From Harmothoe impar (taxonomy: Eukaryota; Annelida; Polychaeta; Phyllodocida; Polynoidae): a DNA stretch of 64,000 nt. Made by a program: the position numbers and the translations under genes. The notes below the pieces were generated by a model. It saw nothing but the letters and a program-made list of their open reading frames with translations, had not been told where the DNA came from and searched no databases. Of the stretch, positions 9,292 through 19,735 are shown in pieces. Within the stretch, counting starts at the first letter, position 1; every line of letters starts with the position of its first letter. The DNA lies in contig OX381716.1 of NCBI GenBank assembly GCA_947462335.1, positions 4,956,438-5,020,437 on the forward strand, given 5' to 3'.

Positions 9292-9440
9292 GCACACACA
9301 CACACACACACACAGCGTTTGACGTACGCTGTATGAGACAGACAGACAGACAGACAGACAGACGGATACACAGACAGCAGACAGAAAGATAGTTACATAG
9401 ACGACAGATTGATAGATGGCTAGATAGATAGATAGATAGT
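9292..9440. repeat. Microsatellites between the two rightward genes
   Basis: (CA)n at 9293-9314, (CAGA)n at 9338-9362 and (GATA)n at 9404-9438 fill most of the 209-bp spacer. I see no TATA box for the polymerase gene here, so it may use another initiator or be expressed from the upstream transcript. Confidence 0.9.
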
Positions 9441-9478
9441 TAGACGGCTAAGTAGTTGGTAACCGAGTGAAAAAAAAC

Positions 9479-12400
9479 ATGACACAGTACGTATGCGAAA
9501 AGTGTTTCAAAATGTTTAAAAGAGCGTACAACCACGAGAGACACGTAGAAAATTGTAGAGTAGTAGCTAAGTTTTGCCCTCTATGCGGCGAAGGGGATTG
9601 CCGAAAGAGCGCTTGTCGACGCGAATCTCTGGACGGGGTGACCGTCCCTCCGCGCATATGTGCTGTACCGAACGGGGAGGAAACGTTCACGGCGAATTGG
9701 CCTGCGATACAAACGGGCGTCAGGATGCACGGGACTCGCGTGAGTGTAACAAACTTCAGGCTACCAACCGGCGAGTTGAGTGACGCTGTAGATACTATGC
9801 GTCGCATTCACTTGACACAAAGATTCAGATACAAAGTGGGTTTCTCGGTAGGCTTACTGTTACAACACAGAGAAGACAAGAGCAAACTGCGCTACTTCCA
9901 CGCCTCCCAGAACAACGCAACTCTCATACAACCGCTCCCTACTGTAACTAATTCAGAAACTTTGGAAGAGCTCCTCTCAAAGATGCAAAACACCGTCGCT
10001 TGCGAGGAGGTACGGAAACTTTGCGACGCTGACACCAAGTGGCACGTTCTTTTTCCTACCAATTTGAACATCTGCGTTTACATGGGACCGGGGGAATTCC
10101 CCATAGGCGGTAGGATCACTCAGGCCGGTCGAGTTGGAAAGAGAAGCGGCGTGTTAGATTTTCCCAACAAGGACAACCTCTGCATCTTCCGCTGCATTTC
10201 CTTTCACTTATACAACACCAGCAAGCGCGCTTCAGATTTGTTACGTCAGTTCTGTCCCGCTGCCACACCTGAATCCTTTCCGGGTCTGAACATCCGCGAC
10301 TTACCCGCGTTAGAGAACTTGTTTGACGTACAAATAGCGGTTTACACCGCGTCGCGTCAAGTGCCGGGGCGGAAGTTGAGAAGACGCGTTACTCTGATCA
10401 GACCGCCTTCCAGAACTGTGGCCGCCCGAGGTAAAGTCAACCTACACCTGACGGCGAAAGGCGGTTTGCACGTCTCTCTCGTCACGGACTTCAACGCGTA
10501 CGCGGGCATATACGAATGTTGCAAGTGTAAGGCGGCGTTCACCACCGAGTTCTTGCTGAAGAGACACAGGAACCAGCTTTCCTCTTGCCGACAAGTCAAG
10601 TTGCGCTACGTAGGTGGCATCTACCAAAATTCGAGAACGATTTTCGAAGCGCTAGCAGACTTCTCCATTTTTCCCCCCGACGGACATTCCGGAATCTACC
10701 CTTACAAGATCGCCTTCGATTTCGAGGCTTTCTTCAGACCGTGCAAAGAACCGTCGACGGAGCACGTGTCCCTGCTGTGGGATCACGTCCCTTTGTCGGC
10801 TAGCGTCGCATCCGACTTTCCGGGGTGGGAGGGGCCCGTCTGCTTCGTCAGAGCGTCCGACGCAGATTCCGACCCCTTGTTGGACCGAGTTTTAAATCAC
10901 ATAAACGAGAACGCCAAAGCGATCGGGGAAGCTGTGCTAGAACTTTACCGACCGACGTTAGCGAAGTTAGATGCGGCGATAGGTGAAGCTCTCCTGCTGG
11001 AGGAGGCGACGTTCACCACCCCTTCTCCAGGCGGCTTCGCTGCGGCTCAGACCAGACACCCGTTAGTTCAACTGAAGAAGCGTCTTCTGAGATACATCCG
11101 TCAAGCTCCAGTGGTGGGCTTCAACTCGGGGCGTTACGACTTGAACCTGATCAAAATACGCCTTCACTCGTTCTTCGCCTCCGGAGACCGAAGAAACCAA
11201 GAATTCAGCGTCATAAAGAGAAGCAATCAATACTTGGCGGTTTACACACAGCACACGGTTTTCTTGGACGTAGTCAACTATTTGGCACCCGGTTACAACT
11301 ACGCGACCTATTTGCGAGCTTTCACCAGGAACGAAGAGAAAGGTCACTTTCCTTACGAATGGATGACGTCTACCAGGAAACTGGCAAACAGAACGCTGCC
11401 GCCGAGATCGGCTTTCGACAGCGAGCTGACGGGCGTCAAAATGTCCGAATCCGACTACGCCGCATGTCAGAAAGTTTGGTCCGACGAGAAGATGCAAACT
11501 ATGGAAGACTACTTGATCCACTACAACAACAAAGACGTGAAACCTTTCATAGAAGCTCTGAAAAATCACGCTAAATTTTTCCAAGATCGCGGCATCGACA
11601 TGTTGAAAGACGGAGTTTCTCTCGCCGGTTTGACTTTACGCTTCCTCTTCCAAAACCTAGAAGACGCGTTCACAACGTTTCCCCAGTTCGACGCCGTCCT
11701 CCACGCTCTGATCAAAGAGAATCTAGTCGGCGGTCCTTCCATCATCTTCCATAGATTTCACGAGAAGGGCACCACGCGGATAAGGGAGCACAAGTACGGC
11801 GAAGAAGCGAGACCGTGCCAACACATCCTAGGACTAGACGCTAACTCTCTGTACTTGCGCTGCATGAGCGAAGCGCACTGCACGGGCTATTACGCGGTGA
11901 GACGGCCCGAGACCGAGTTCAAGCCCGAAATCAGGCAAAGAAACTCTCACAGCGCTTTGGAGTGGTTACGCTTCGTAGAGCACGACCGCGACGTGAAACT
12001 GCGCCACGCTCTGAACGGCGGCGAGATGGCGGTAGGCTGTCGGAGAATTCGCGTGGACGGATTTCACGCGGCCTCTAATACGGTTTTCCAGTTTCACGGG
12101 TGTTGGTTCCACGCTCACGAGTGCATACCGTCGCACCGATATCAGTGCGCTTCACTGAGAGAGGAGAGACGCGACAGAACGACCAGAGTAAGCGCTTACT
12201 TGAAAGCGTTAGGTTACAAGCTGGTCGTCGTGTGGGAGTGCGAATGGCGAGAGATGAAGCGTCGAGATGAGCGGGTCAAGGCCTCCCAACAACGCTGGAA
12301 GGTTGACGCTTTGAAAGTGTCTCGAAACGCGATGAGCGAGAGCGACATCCTTTCCGCTGTGAAAGAGGAGAAAATGTTCGGTTTAGTTCAAGTGGACATC

Positions 12401-13606
12401 ACTACGCCGCCTCACCTACGAGAGTACTTCGAAGAAATGACCCCCGTTTTCAAGAACGCGACCGTTTCAAAATCGGACATAGGCCCTCACATGTCAGACT
12501 TTGCGCAGGAAGAAAAGCTGTTGAGCACGCCTCAGAGATGTCTGATAGGGAGTTACCACGGAAAAAATATTCTCTTGGGAACGCCGCTTCTCAAGTGGTA
12601 TTTAGAGCACGGTTTGATAGTCACCAAAGTGCAGCTGGTGGTAGAATACCTACCTAAACGCTCCTTTGCCGGTTTCGCGGACGAAGTGACGGCGGCGCGA
12701 AGACGTGGCGACGTGAACGAGAACGAGAAAATTCTGTCAGACTGTTACAAGTTAATGGGAAACGCTACGTACGGTAAAACAATCTGCAACAAAGAAAAAC
12801 ACACGGCGGTGAGATACACTGACAGTCGGAAGTTCGAACTATTGGCCAATTCGTGGCGCTTCAAAAAGGCGTCCGAGTTGACTTCCGATCTGTTTGAAGT
12901 CGAACTACAACCGAAAACGGTCAAGAACAACCTCCCTATTCAGATAGGGTTCATGGTATACCAGTACGCGAAGTTGAAAATGTTAGAGTTCACATACGAC
13001 TTCTTGGATAGATTCGTCGATCGGCGCGATTATGCCCTTTGTCAAATGGACACCGACAGTCTTTACATGGCTCTCAGCGGTGCCACGTTGGATGACCTAG
13101 TGAAACCTCGCCTGAGAGAGACGTACTTCAGAGAGAAACGAAAGTGGCTTCCGACAGCGGTGTGCGACGAGCACTTAGAGCTTTTCGTGAAGACAAAAAC
13201 GGAAAGAGTGCGAGAATGGTGTGCGCCGCCCGGCGGATGTTGTGAGAGACGGTACCTTCACGATCTGAGAACTTCGGGGCTCATGAAAGCGGAGTGGGAA
13301 GGTGACGGGATCCTAAGTCTCAACCCTAAGACTTACATTTGCTACGATCGAGTCAGCGACACCGGTGAAAGAAAATCCAAAAAATGGAGTGCAAAAGGCG
13401 TACAGAAGAAACAAAACCCCCAGGAACCAGACGCCTTCTTGGATGTTCTTCGCCAACGAAAAACTCTCATTGCTGTAAATAGAAATTTCAAAGTGGTGCG
13501 AAACAAAATGGTCACCTACACCATAGAGAAAGACGGCGTGCGCTACTTGTATTATAAGCGTCGCGTGCATTCTGACGGTGTGACAACGAGTCCTTTAGAG
13601 ATATGA
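9479..13606 (+). CDS. Family B DNA polymerase, protein-primed type (Polinton/adintovirus-like)
   Basis: A 1375-residue polymerase with 3'-5' exonuclease. The open frame begins at a GTG upstream; 9479 is the first ATG. Order: C2H2-type finger at 4-26 and a further Cys cluster; a Cys/His module near 225-290 (DNLCIFRCISFHLYN) resembling OTU-like regions of related polymerases; a second finger near 340-365; exonuclease motifs I (DFE, D414/E416), II (NSGRYD, D554) and III (YNNKDV, D686); motif A (LDANSLY, D787); a 300-residue insertion as expected for TPR regions, with FHGCWFHAHEC and a later VVWECEW resembling the nuclease-like insert of DNA_pol_B_2 proteins; motif B (GNATYGKT, about 1094-1101); motif C (MDTDS, D1191/D1193). 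All catalytic residues are present with no frameshift, so it is probably functional. It would replicate the element from its TIRs using a protein primer that I cannot identify. Confidence 0.93.
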   Translation: MTQYVCEKCFKMFKRAYNHERHVENCRVVAKFCPLCGEGDCRKSACRRESLDGVTVPPRICAVPNGEETFTANWPAIQTGVRMHGTRVSVTNFRLPTGELSDAVDTMRRIHLTQRFRYKVGFSVGLLLQHREDKSKLRYFHASQNNATLIQPLPTVTNSETLEELLSKMQNTVACEEVRKLCDADTKWHVLFPTNLNICVYMGPGEFPIGGRITQAGRVGKRSGVLDFPNKDNLCIFRCISFHLYNTSKRASDLLRQFCPAATPESFPGLNIRDLPALENLFDVQIAVYTASRQVPGRKLRRRVTLIRPPSRTVAARGKVNLHLTAKGGLHVSLVTDFNAYAGIYECCKCKAAFTTEFLLKRHRNQLSSCRQVKLRYVGGIYQNSRTIFEALADFSIFPPDGHSGIYPYKIAFDFEAFFRPCKEPSTEHVSLLWDHVPLSASVASDFPGWEGPVCFVRASDADSDPLLDRVLNHINENAKAIGEAVLELYRPTLAKLDAAIGEALLLEEATFTTPSPGGFAAAQTRHPLVQLKKRLLRYIRQAPVVGFNSGRYDLNLIKIRLHSFFASGDRRNQEFSVIKRSNQYLAVYTQHTVFLDVVNYLAPGYNYATYLRAFTRNEEKGHFPYEWMTSTRKLANRTLPPRSAFDSELTGVKMSESDYAACQKVWSDEKMQTMEDYLIHYNNKDVKPFIEALKNHAKFFQDRGIDMLKDGVSLAGLTLRFLFQNLEDAFTTFPQFDAVLHALIKENLVGGPSIIFHRFHEKGTTRIREHKYGEEARPCQHILGLDANSLYLRCMSEAHCTGYYAVRRPETEFKPEIRQRNSHSALEWLRFVEHDRDVKLRHALNGGEMAVGCRRIRVDGFHAASNTVFQFHGCWFHAHECIPSHRYQCASLREERRDRTTRVSAYLKALGYKLVVVWECEWREMKRRDERVKASQQRWKVDALKVSRNAMSESDILSAVKEEKMFGLVQVDITTPPHLREYFEEMTPVFKNATVSKSDIGPHMSDFAQEEKLLSTPQRCLIGSYHGKNILLGTPLLKWYLEHGLIVTKVQLVVEYLPKRSFAGFADEVTAARRRGDVNENEKILSDCYKLMGNATYGKTICNKEKHTAVRYTDSRKFELLANSWRFKKASELTSDLFEVELQPKTVKNNLPIQIGFMVYQYAKLKMLEFTYDFLDRFVDRRDYALCQMDTDSLYMALSGATLDDLVKPRLRETYFREKRKWLPTAVCDEHLELFVKTKTERVREWCAPPGGCCERRYLHDLRTSGLMKAEWEGDGILSLNPKTYICYDRVSDTGERKSKKWSAKGVQKKQNPQEPDAFLDVLRQRKTLIAVNRNFKVVRNKMVTYTIEKDGVRYLYYKRRVHSDGVTTSPLEI

Positions 13607-13675
13607 AAAAAAAAAAAAAAAAAATAAGCGTGTGCATCTTTTCAAAAATAGAGTGTTTATCAAGATTGAAAAAAA

Positions 13676-13685
13676 AATAAATAAA
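13676..13685 (+). terminator. Poly(A) signals after the polymerase gene
   Basis: Two overlapping AATAAA hexamers lie 70 bases after the stop codon in an A-rich stretch, followed by a TGTTGTGTTTTT tract, as expected of a polyadenylation site. Confidence 0.6.
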
Positions 13686-13818
13686 AAAAAATTAAAAGAA
13701 AATATTGTTGTGTTTTTATTATCATACGGCTTCTTTTACTAGTAAGTCGCGCAGTCTCTTAAAGCGTCACTCATGTGACGACGTCGCTTCCAGTCACGGG
13801 ATCCTAAACAAAAAAAAA

Positions 13819-14276
13819 CTTCTTCTTCTTCCGGTCACGTGATCAATCAGGTCGCTTCCGGTTGGCCATTAAGTCGTGTGACGTCACTTCCGGTCACGTG
13901 ACTCATCAGGTCACTTCCGATCACGTGATCCTAAATTAGGTCATATGACGTCACTTCCGGTCCCCTAAGTAGGTCAGTAGGTTACCCAGAATGCACCATC
14001 CCCTAAGTAGGTCACTTCCGGTCACCTAATGGAGGCCTCTGATTGGCTGCAGGGTTACCCAGAATGCACCGCTAATCCCCTAAGTAGGTCACTTCCGGTC
14101 ACGTGACCAAATGGAGGCCTCTGATTGGCTAACTAGGTCACGTGACGTCACCACTAATCCCCTAAGTAGGTCACTTCCGGTCACGTGACCAAATGGAGGC
14201 CTCTGATTGGCTGCATGTCGATTGAGTAATAAACAGTACTTAACTATAGTCCCGTTCCGATACATACTATACTACT
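13819..14276 (-). repeat. Right terminal inverted repeat
   Basis: This is the mirror of the left TIR, ending ...TATACTACT. It keeps the same CCAAT, ETS, E-box and CRE modules and has one additional inner module (a second GTGACGTCACACGACTTAAT-type block) compared with the left TIR. The outer 330 bp differ at only a few positions, such as CATTTGG for CATTGGG. Confidence 0.93.
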
Positions 14277-15125
14277 CCCATGTCTCTGTACACCAATACC
14301 ACACTACCCCCTGCACCCCCATGTCTCTGTACACCAATACCACACTACCCCCTGCACCCCCATGTCTCTGTACACCAACACCACACTACCCCTTACACCC
14401 CCCATGTCTCTGTACACCAATACCACAATACCCCCTGCACCCCCTTGTCTCTGTACACCAATACCACACTACCCCCTGCACCCCCCTGTCTCTGTACACC
14501 AATACCACACTACTCCCTGCACCCCCCTGTCTCTGTACACCAATACCACACTACCCCCTGCACCCCCCATGTCTCTGTACACCAATACCACACTACCCCC
14601 TGCACCCCCATGTCTCTGTACACCAATACCACACTACCCCCTGCACCCCCATACCACCATACCACACTACCCCCTGCACCCCCCATGTCTCTGTACACCA
14701 ATACCACACTACCCCCTGCACCCCCATGTCTCTGTACACCAATACCACACCACCCCGCGTGTCTCTGTACACCAATACCACACTACCCCCTGCACCCCCC
14801 ATACCACCATACCACACTACCCCCTGCACCCCCATGTCTCTGTACACCAATACCACACTACCCTCCGCACCCCATGTATCTGTACATCAATACCACACTA
14901 CCCCCTGCACCCCCCATGTCTCTGTACACCAATACCACACTACCCCCTGCACCCCCCATGTCTCTGTACACCAATACCACACTACCCCCTGCACCCCCAT
15001 GTCTCTGTACACCAATACCACACTACCCCCTGCACCCCCCATGTCTCTGTACACCAATACCACACTACCCCCTGCACCCCCCATGTCTCTGTACACCAAT
15101 ACCACACTACCCCATGCACCCCCCT
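14277..15125. repeat. 41/42-bp minisatellite, right portion
   Basis: It continues the array of 4060-4742 and begins with the right copy of CCCATG (14277-14282). The unit is the same, with the same C-run variants and ACCACCATACCACACTA intermediates. It ends in a C-rich tract at about 15172. Open frames on both strands are artefacts. Confidence 0.96.
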
Positions 15126-15171
15126 CCCCCTCATCGAACCACCCACTAAATGCCCTACACCCCCCCCCCCC

Positions 15172-15196
15172 CCGTGAGTAATAAATGACCACTCCC
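15172..15196. repeat. Partial end of the GGGAGTGATCA MITE family
   Basis: GAGTAATAAATGACCACTCCCTAA matches the right end of the MITEs at 45378-45696 and 48017-48300. Only this end is recognisable. From here to about 15590 I see no gene. Confidence 0.5.
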
Positions 15197-15589
15197 TAAA
15201 CAAACTTCGATGTACGATGTACACCAACCTGTCAGTACCACGAGTACCCTGCAGGTGGAGCCACCTGGTGCATACACACTGAGATATACACGCAGCCATC
15301 TGTACCCAAAGTAGCTGCACACAGCGATATATCTAGTACTATCACAGTATTGTAACATGTGTTTGGTTTAAATAATGTAACCACCATACTTGTATATCTA
15401 TATTAAAGCAGCATAATCACTGAGAGTGGCTCGTTCACAATTCTAGTACTGTTCTAGTCTACTATGGGGTTGCACCGCGACTGGTGATATTGCTCCTTTA
15501 ACACAGTGATGAAAGCAATGTGAAATAACTTTGTACTGTTTCCTTGTCACATACCTACATTTATATAGATGGCATATAAATACCATTAG

Positions 15590-15830
15590 CTCTTTGAGGA
15601 CGGCTGCTGCTAAAAAGATTTCCTTTGTCGTCATGATGCACCAAAGCAGCCCCGGTGAGTAGCTTGCTGATGCTGGTGTGCACCATGCTGACGCTATGGG
15701 AGTGTCTCAACTTTGTAGGGTCTGCATAATTCTTGAATGCCTCAACTCGCCAGGGCTGCATTCATGCATCAGGACAACCATCGAATGGGATAATGCATGA
15801 ATGCATTATGCCATCCTTTAATGATTAACA
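15590..15830. repeat. Degenerate copy of the TTAA/CCCTTTAAGGACGG MITE family
   Basis: It shares the order TTTGAGGACGG, ATGATGCACCAA, GAGTGTCTCAA, CGCCAGGGCTGCATTCATGC and GCCATCCTTTAATGATTAA with the well-preserved copy at 49575-49798. Non-coding. Confidence 0.65.
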
Positions 15831-16164
15831 AAAGAAAGAAAAAGACAGTTGAACCCGCTCTTCAGTTGTCTGTCTCGCTGGACGTCCTGTGAGGCCTGGG
15901 TAGCAGAGACCCCTTGTGGCCACTGGTGTTACTAAAGGGTCCTTCAGACGGTCAGAATGTCGGCCTACACTATCATAGCGCTATATTAGATTCATATTAC
16001 ATCTATAAAGCCGCTTTAGCTTTGATATAATTAACACAGCAAAGAGTAAGTGTAAAGTATACCACAGCTGTAGAACAAAGCGTTTCACACCTCTTGTATA
16101 CCGCTAGTGGTATGAATAAGTTATAAGGCTCCCTTCACTAGTCCTATAAGTACTACCTTTAAAG

Positions 16165-16400
16165 CAGGGGTAGACACTAACACTGGCCCGGGTGCCAATG
16201 GCCTGATATTCTGCATCCTGGCCCACTGTTTTCTCAAGACTTACCTTCTTATGGGCCCGAAGATTCTAGGGAATGCATCTTTATCACTATAGTCATGTTA
16301 TAAATATGTTGTTGGCCCACAGTATTAGGTACAGGCTCGTAGATTTCTCAGACTATGGGCCCAGTAGGCCCTTGGCTGAAAATATTAGTGTCTACCCCTG
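16165..16400. mobile_element. Foldback MITE with CAGGGGTAGACACTAA ends
   Basis: The ends CAGGGGTAGACACTAA are perfect inverted repeats; the interior is GGCC-rich and non-coding. CAGGGG-type ends suggest an hAT-dependent MITE. No clear target duplication is visible. Confidence 0.7.
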
Positions 16401-16401
16401 A

Positions 16402-16777
16402 TAAGGCCACTCATGAAAATAAAATGGTTTCTCATCACCGCGCGAATCATAAAAATCACCTTTTGAGGAAAACTTTTTTTTTTGCTAATTTTTCATGAAA
16501 AATATGATAAAAATGGACAAATGTTGGGTTATTTGGTATCAAATTAAAGCTAATACTGCCAGTAATGCAGTAGGATAGAATTAACTAAAATTTCCGCTAC
16601 CTTTAAAGATCCATGAATTCTGAACTACTAAAATGTGAATTTTGGTCATGAAAAAGGTATATCATCCCATACATTTTAACCTGCGAGTAAAATAAATAAA
16701 TAAATAAATAAAAATCCTCCCTCGTCAAATTTTTCAGACCTTGGTGATGAGAAACCACTTTTTTTTGAGTGGCCTAA
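16402..16777. mobile_element. Foldback MITE with TAGGCCACTCA-type ends
   Basis: Left arm (GGCCACTCATGAAA...TGGTTTCTCATCACC) and right arm (GGTGATGAGAAACCA...GAGTGGCCTA) are imperfect inverted repeats of about 35-40 bp bounding an AT-rich non-coding interior. It directly abuts the preceding MITE. Confidence 0.65.
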
Positions 16778-17204
16778 AGGCCAATACATATAAATGGTAC
16801 TGCATAAACCTGCACCATATAGCATTTATAACCAAGAATATCGCTGCCGGTAGACTATTTTGTGATTGTAAACAGGTTATGACATGTATATAAGAATTGT
16901 AAAATAAACTTATTTTTAATTGAACGTGGCTGAGTTGTGTTCTGAGTATATTACATATATAATAACTACTTACTGCCCAGTATAACAGGTACTTGAACCC
17001 CATATTGAAACCAGGAGTTAATGAAAAGTAAAAGTTCACATTTTCAAGTCATCATCTCCGTCCCTAAACTCTGCCCTGGCCGAACCCAATCTTATATACA
17101 TAGAAAGAAATCAGGTCGGTAAAATCCATCACCATTGAAAAAGACATTATTTATTCCTTTACAACGAAATTCTTTATCAAATTTAATGAGCCGAGGTGTT
17201 CAGA

Positions 17205-17520
17205 TCAGATTATTATATTGTCAAGATTGGTTATTGCAGCCCTGGCGAGTAACCCGCCCATGCTGCATTGGTGCATCATGACGACCCGACCCTTCAGGAG
17301 TGTCTCAACCCCATAGGGTTGGCATGATGCTTGAATGCAGCACTGGTGATCGAGTAAGTCCCGGGGATGCATCCATGCATCATGACGACCAAGAGCATGA
17401 TGCATCCATGATGCTGTCATTAAGGGTTGACCATAACGTGTCACCATGATGCACCAAGGCATCACTGCTATACAGAGTTTCCCTGTGGCTCTTTATCATG
17501 GCAAAACATTATATAACGTT
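17205..17520. repeat. Degenerate copy of the TTAA/CCCTTTAAGGACGG MITE family
   Basis: Shared modules include GAGTAACCCGCC, GCTGCATTGGTGCATCATGACGA, GAGTGTCTCAACCCC and CATGATGCACCAA. From 17520 to 18880 I see AT-rich host DNA with short frames only and no supported gene. Confidence 0.6.
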
Positions 17521-18880
17521 TAAAAAACCCACTATTTTGGCCTTGCATGATGTATTTCTGCAATAATGCATCTAAAGGGTTAGGCGTGTTATAGCCAGCA
17601 TGTCTGGGTGACTATACTATGGGTAAAGATCGACATGGGCAACACCGCCTTTTGAAAATTTGATGGACACAAAAGTATATGGCATCATGTATTAGATAAT
17701 AATTGACATGGCGACACGGCACTTTTCTAGAAATCAACATGGGGACAACAAAATTGAGTACCCATGTAACATCACGGTCTGGCGGTATTGGACGCTCTCT
17801 CTCTAGATTTAGGCCGTTTTTGCATTACTTTTTTATTTCAAAGGGCCAAAATCCTCAAATTATGCGTGGCAACCCATATCAAAATTACTCTTATATGTTA
17901 GAAAACAATCTAAGCGATGTCTTGGGTAAGTCTACGAAGAATCTGATGACTTTTACTACTAATTTTTCTTTATCTTGTAAATAAATAATGAACAAATGAA
18001 CTATTGAATAAATCTAACATTTCCCCCCCCCCCCCCCAAATGCAAAGTCATAAAATAAAAATCTTTTTAGAATAAAGGCATGTAACCATGTGTTCATCGT
18101 GTAGGATTTCAAAATTCTAGGGTTTTTGGTTGATAGGAAATAAAATCAGACAAATGTTGACATTATTTCGTTTTTTTGGTGTAAAGTTAAATTACTTTTA
18201 TTTTTCAAAATTCTATATTTTAAAAAGTAGCACGGCAACCCCTACTTTTCTTTTCATTTTCTGTTTTCAAATGATTTAGGGTACCCAAAGAAAAAAAAAG
18301 GGAAATTCTGATGACTTTGATTCAATGGGATCGACCCACCTTAAATACACAGAGTGTGTGCAAATATCACTGCACCTGTGTTATGGCTTGGGTGAGAGGC
18401 CTAGGCTGGGGCTGAGGTTCTGGTTGCCGCCTTTGACACCAGAGGGCAGCACAGCTCCCGGGTTACAGTCCTGGTGTCTCTTGGCCATACGCCTGGTGTG
18501 CAAGGCCGCTTAAATCATTAAAAATAAATATATTTTATTTTGTACAAAGTAGTTATAATAGATTAGGGTTATGTTAGGGTAGGAAAAAGGGTTCGCTAAC
18601 CGAAACCGGAAATGCGACCTTGACCTTGTAAATACGGAACCGGAACCTCCGGAATACGTCAGGAGTATGGCCAAGAACATCAACCGGTACATGTATAGCC
18701 TCCATCTCTCAGTCTCAGGCTCTGACTCTATGAAACATGTAGCAGAGTCTGTGCAAACTCACATGAAAAAAATGGTTTGACTATCTTGTCTTCAGGAGTT
18801 GACCAATCAAATCCTGTACACCAGTTCCTGTGCACAGCCGTACAGGAAGTCCCAAATCTACACCAAACTGAAGTCAATGG

Positions 18881-19160
18881 TTAGGCCAAAAAATAAGGAA
18901 GTTTGGTTTCTGGTAACATGGTCTGAGAGGCAAGGCCCGGCCGGCTGATTTTTTTGTTTCTTTTAATTGTTTTTTTTTTGCTTTTCACCATTTTAGGGCC
19001 CGCTTTTAGAGTTTTCCCGTAAAATCCTAAATAATTGTCCGATTTACCAACCGTAAAAGCCAGCAAATAGAAAACATTTCCCAGAAATGAAAAAAAAATA
19101 AGGGGACCCGGCACTTTTGCTAGACCTGATCGGGTTACCGGTAACAAACTAATTTTTCTT
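18881..19160. mobile_element. MITE of the TTAGGCCAAAAAA family, copy 1
   Basis: Starts TTAGGCCAAAAAATAAGG then GTTTGGTTTCTGGTAACATG and ends with GGGTTACCGGTAACAAACT. The same ends and an AAAATCC-rich interior occur at 29075-29372, 59053-59366 and 61666-61954. Non-coding. Confidence 0.6.
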
Positions 19161-19466
19161 CATCTCATAACTAATCTTCATATGGATAAAATTGTACACC
19201 AGTCATATTGACAGGCATTACAAGGTCTCTTGGAGTTTTGGGTATACTAACATTATCATAGCTATTTAAAATTATGTCCTCATGTTAAAATCCCATTAAA
19301 GTAGGGTAAAAATCTTCATACGGCTGTGTGTTGGTAGTACATAGACAAAACTACACGCCATTGACATACATGCACATCATACTTCAAGAGTTAAATTTTG
19401 GTCATATCACACGATGCCGATTAATATATTCACTGCATAGAGTGACCAAGTGCTCGCATATTGTAA

Positions 19467-19735
19467 TGTACCCCGACCGGCGCTTATATTAGACCAGCGC
19501 TTATTTTACTTCACCCCGGACTGGCGCTTATATTAGACCAGCGCTTATTTTGCTTTACCCCGACCGGCGCTTATATTAGACCAGCGCTTATCTTACTTTA
19601 CCCCGACCAGCGCTTATATTAGACCAGCGCTTATCTTACTTTACCCGGACTGGCGCTTATATTAGACCAGCGCTTATTTTACTTCACCCCGACCGGTGCT
19701 TATATTAGACCAGCGCTTATCTTACTCCAACCAGA
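19467..19735. repeat. About 45-bp tandem repeat (6 copies)
   Basis: Unit: CCCGACCGGCGCTTATATTA then GACCAGCGCTTATTTTACTTCAC. Half of the unit (GCGCTTAT...AGCGCTTAT) is an internal repeat. The CGTATAAGC-like core recalls the foldback at 59800-60025. Confidence 0.92.

Larger units (their letters stand above)
4743..14276. mobile_element. 9.5-kb Polinton/adintovirus-like element encoding PolB
   Basis: This is an integrated linear-DNA virus-like or self-synthesising transposon-like element. It has long TIRs, AG...CT ends, a CCCATG 6-bp duplication and three intronless genes: a leftward death-domain protein, a rightward PC4-like protein and a rightward family B DNA polymerase. Seen: higher GC and CpG than the AT-rich host DNA, strong TATA boxes before two genes, intact frames and nearly identical TIRs, all suggesting fairly recent insertion. 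Known: Mavericks/Polintons and adintoviruses have PolB, TIRs and 6-bp duplications, but also retrovirus-like integrase, FtsK/HerA ATPase, protease and capsid genes, none of which I find. It could be a non-autonomous derivative using an integrase in trans, or a distinct small lineage. Confidence 0.85.

Noticed and set aside
9467..9478. Upstream start of the polymerase gene at 9467
   Set aside because: The codon is GTG; the first ATG is 9479.
4743..14276. LTR retrotransposon or herpesvirus-like integrated genome
   Set aside because: Termini are inverted, not direct repeats, and the polymerase is a protein-primed type family B enzyme with TPR-sized insert, not a reverse transcriptase or herpesvirus-type polymerase.
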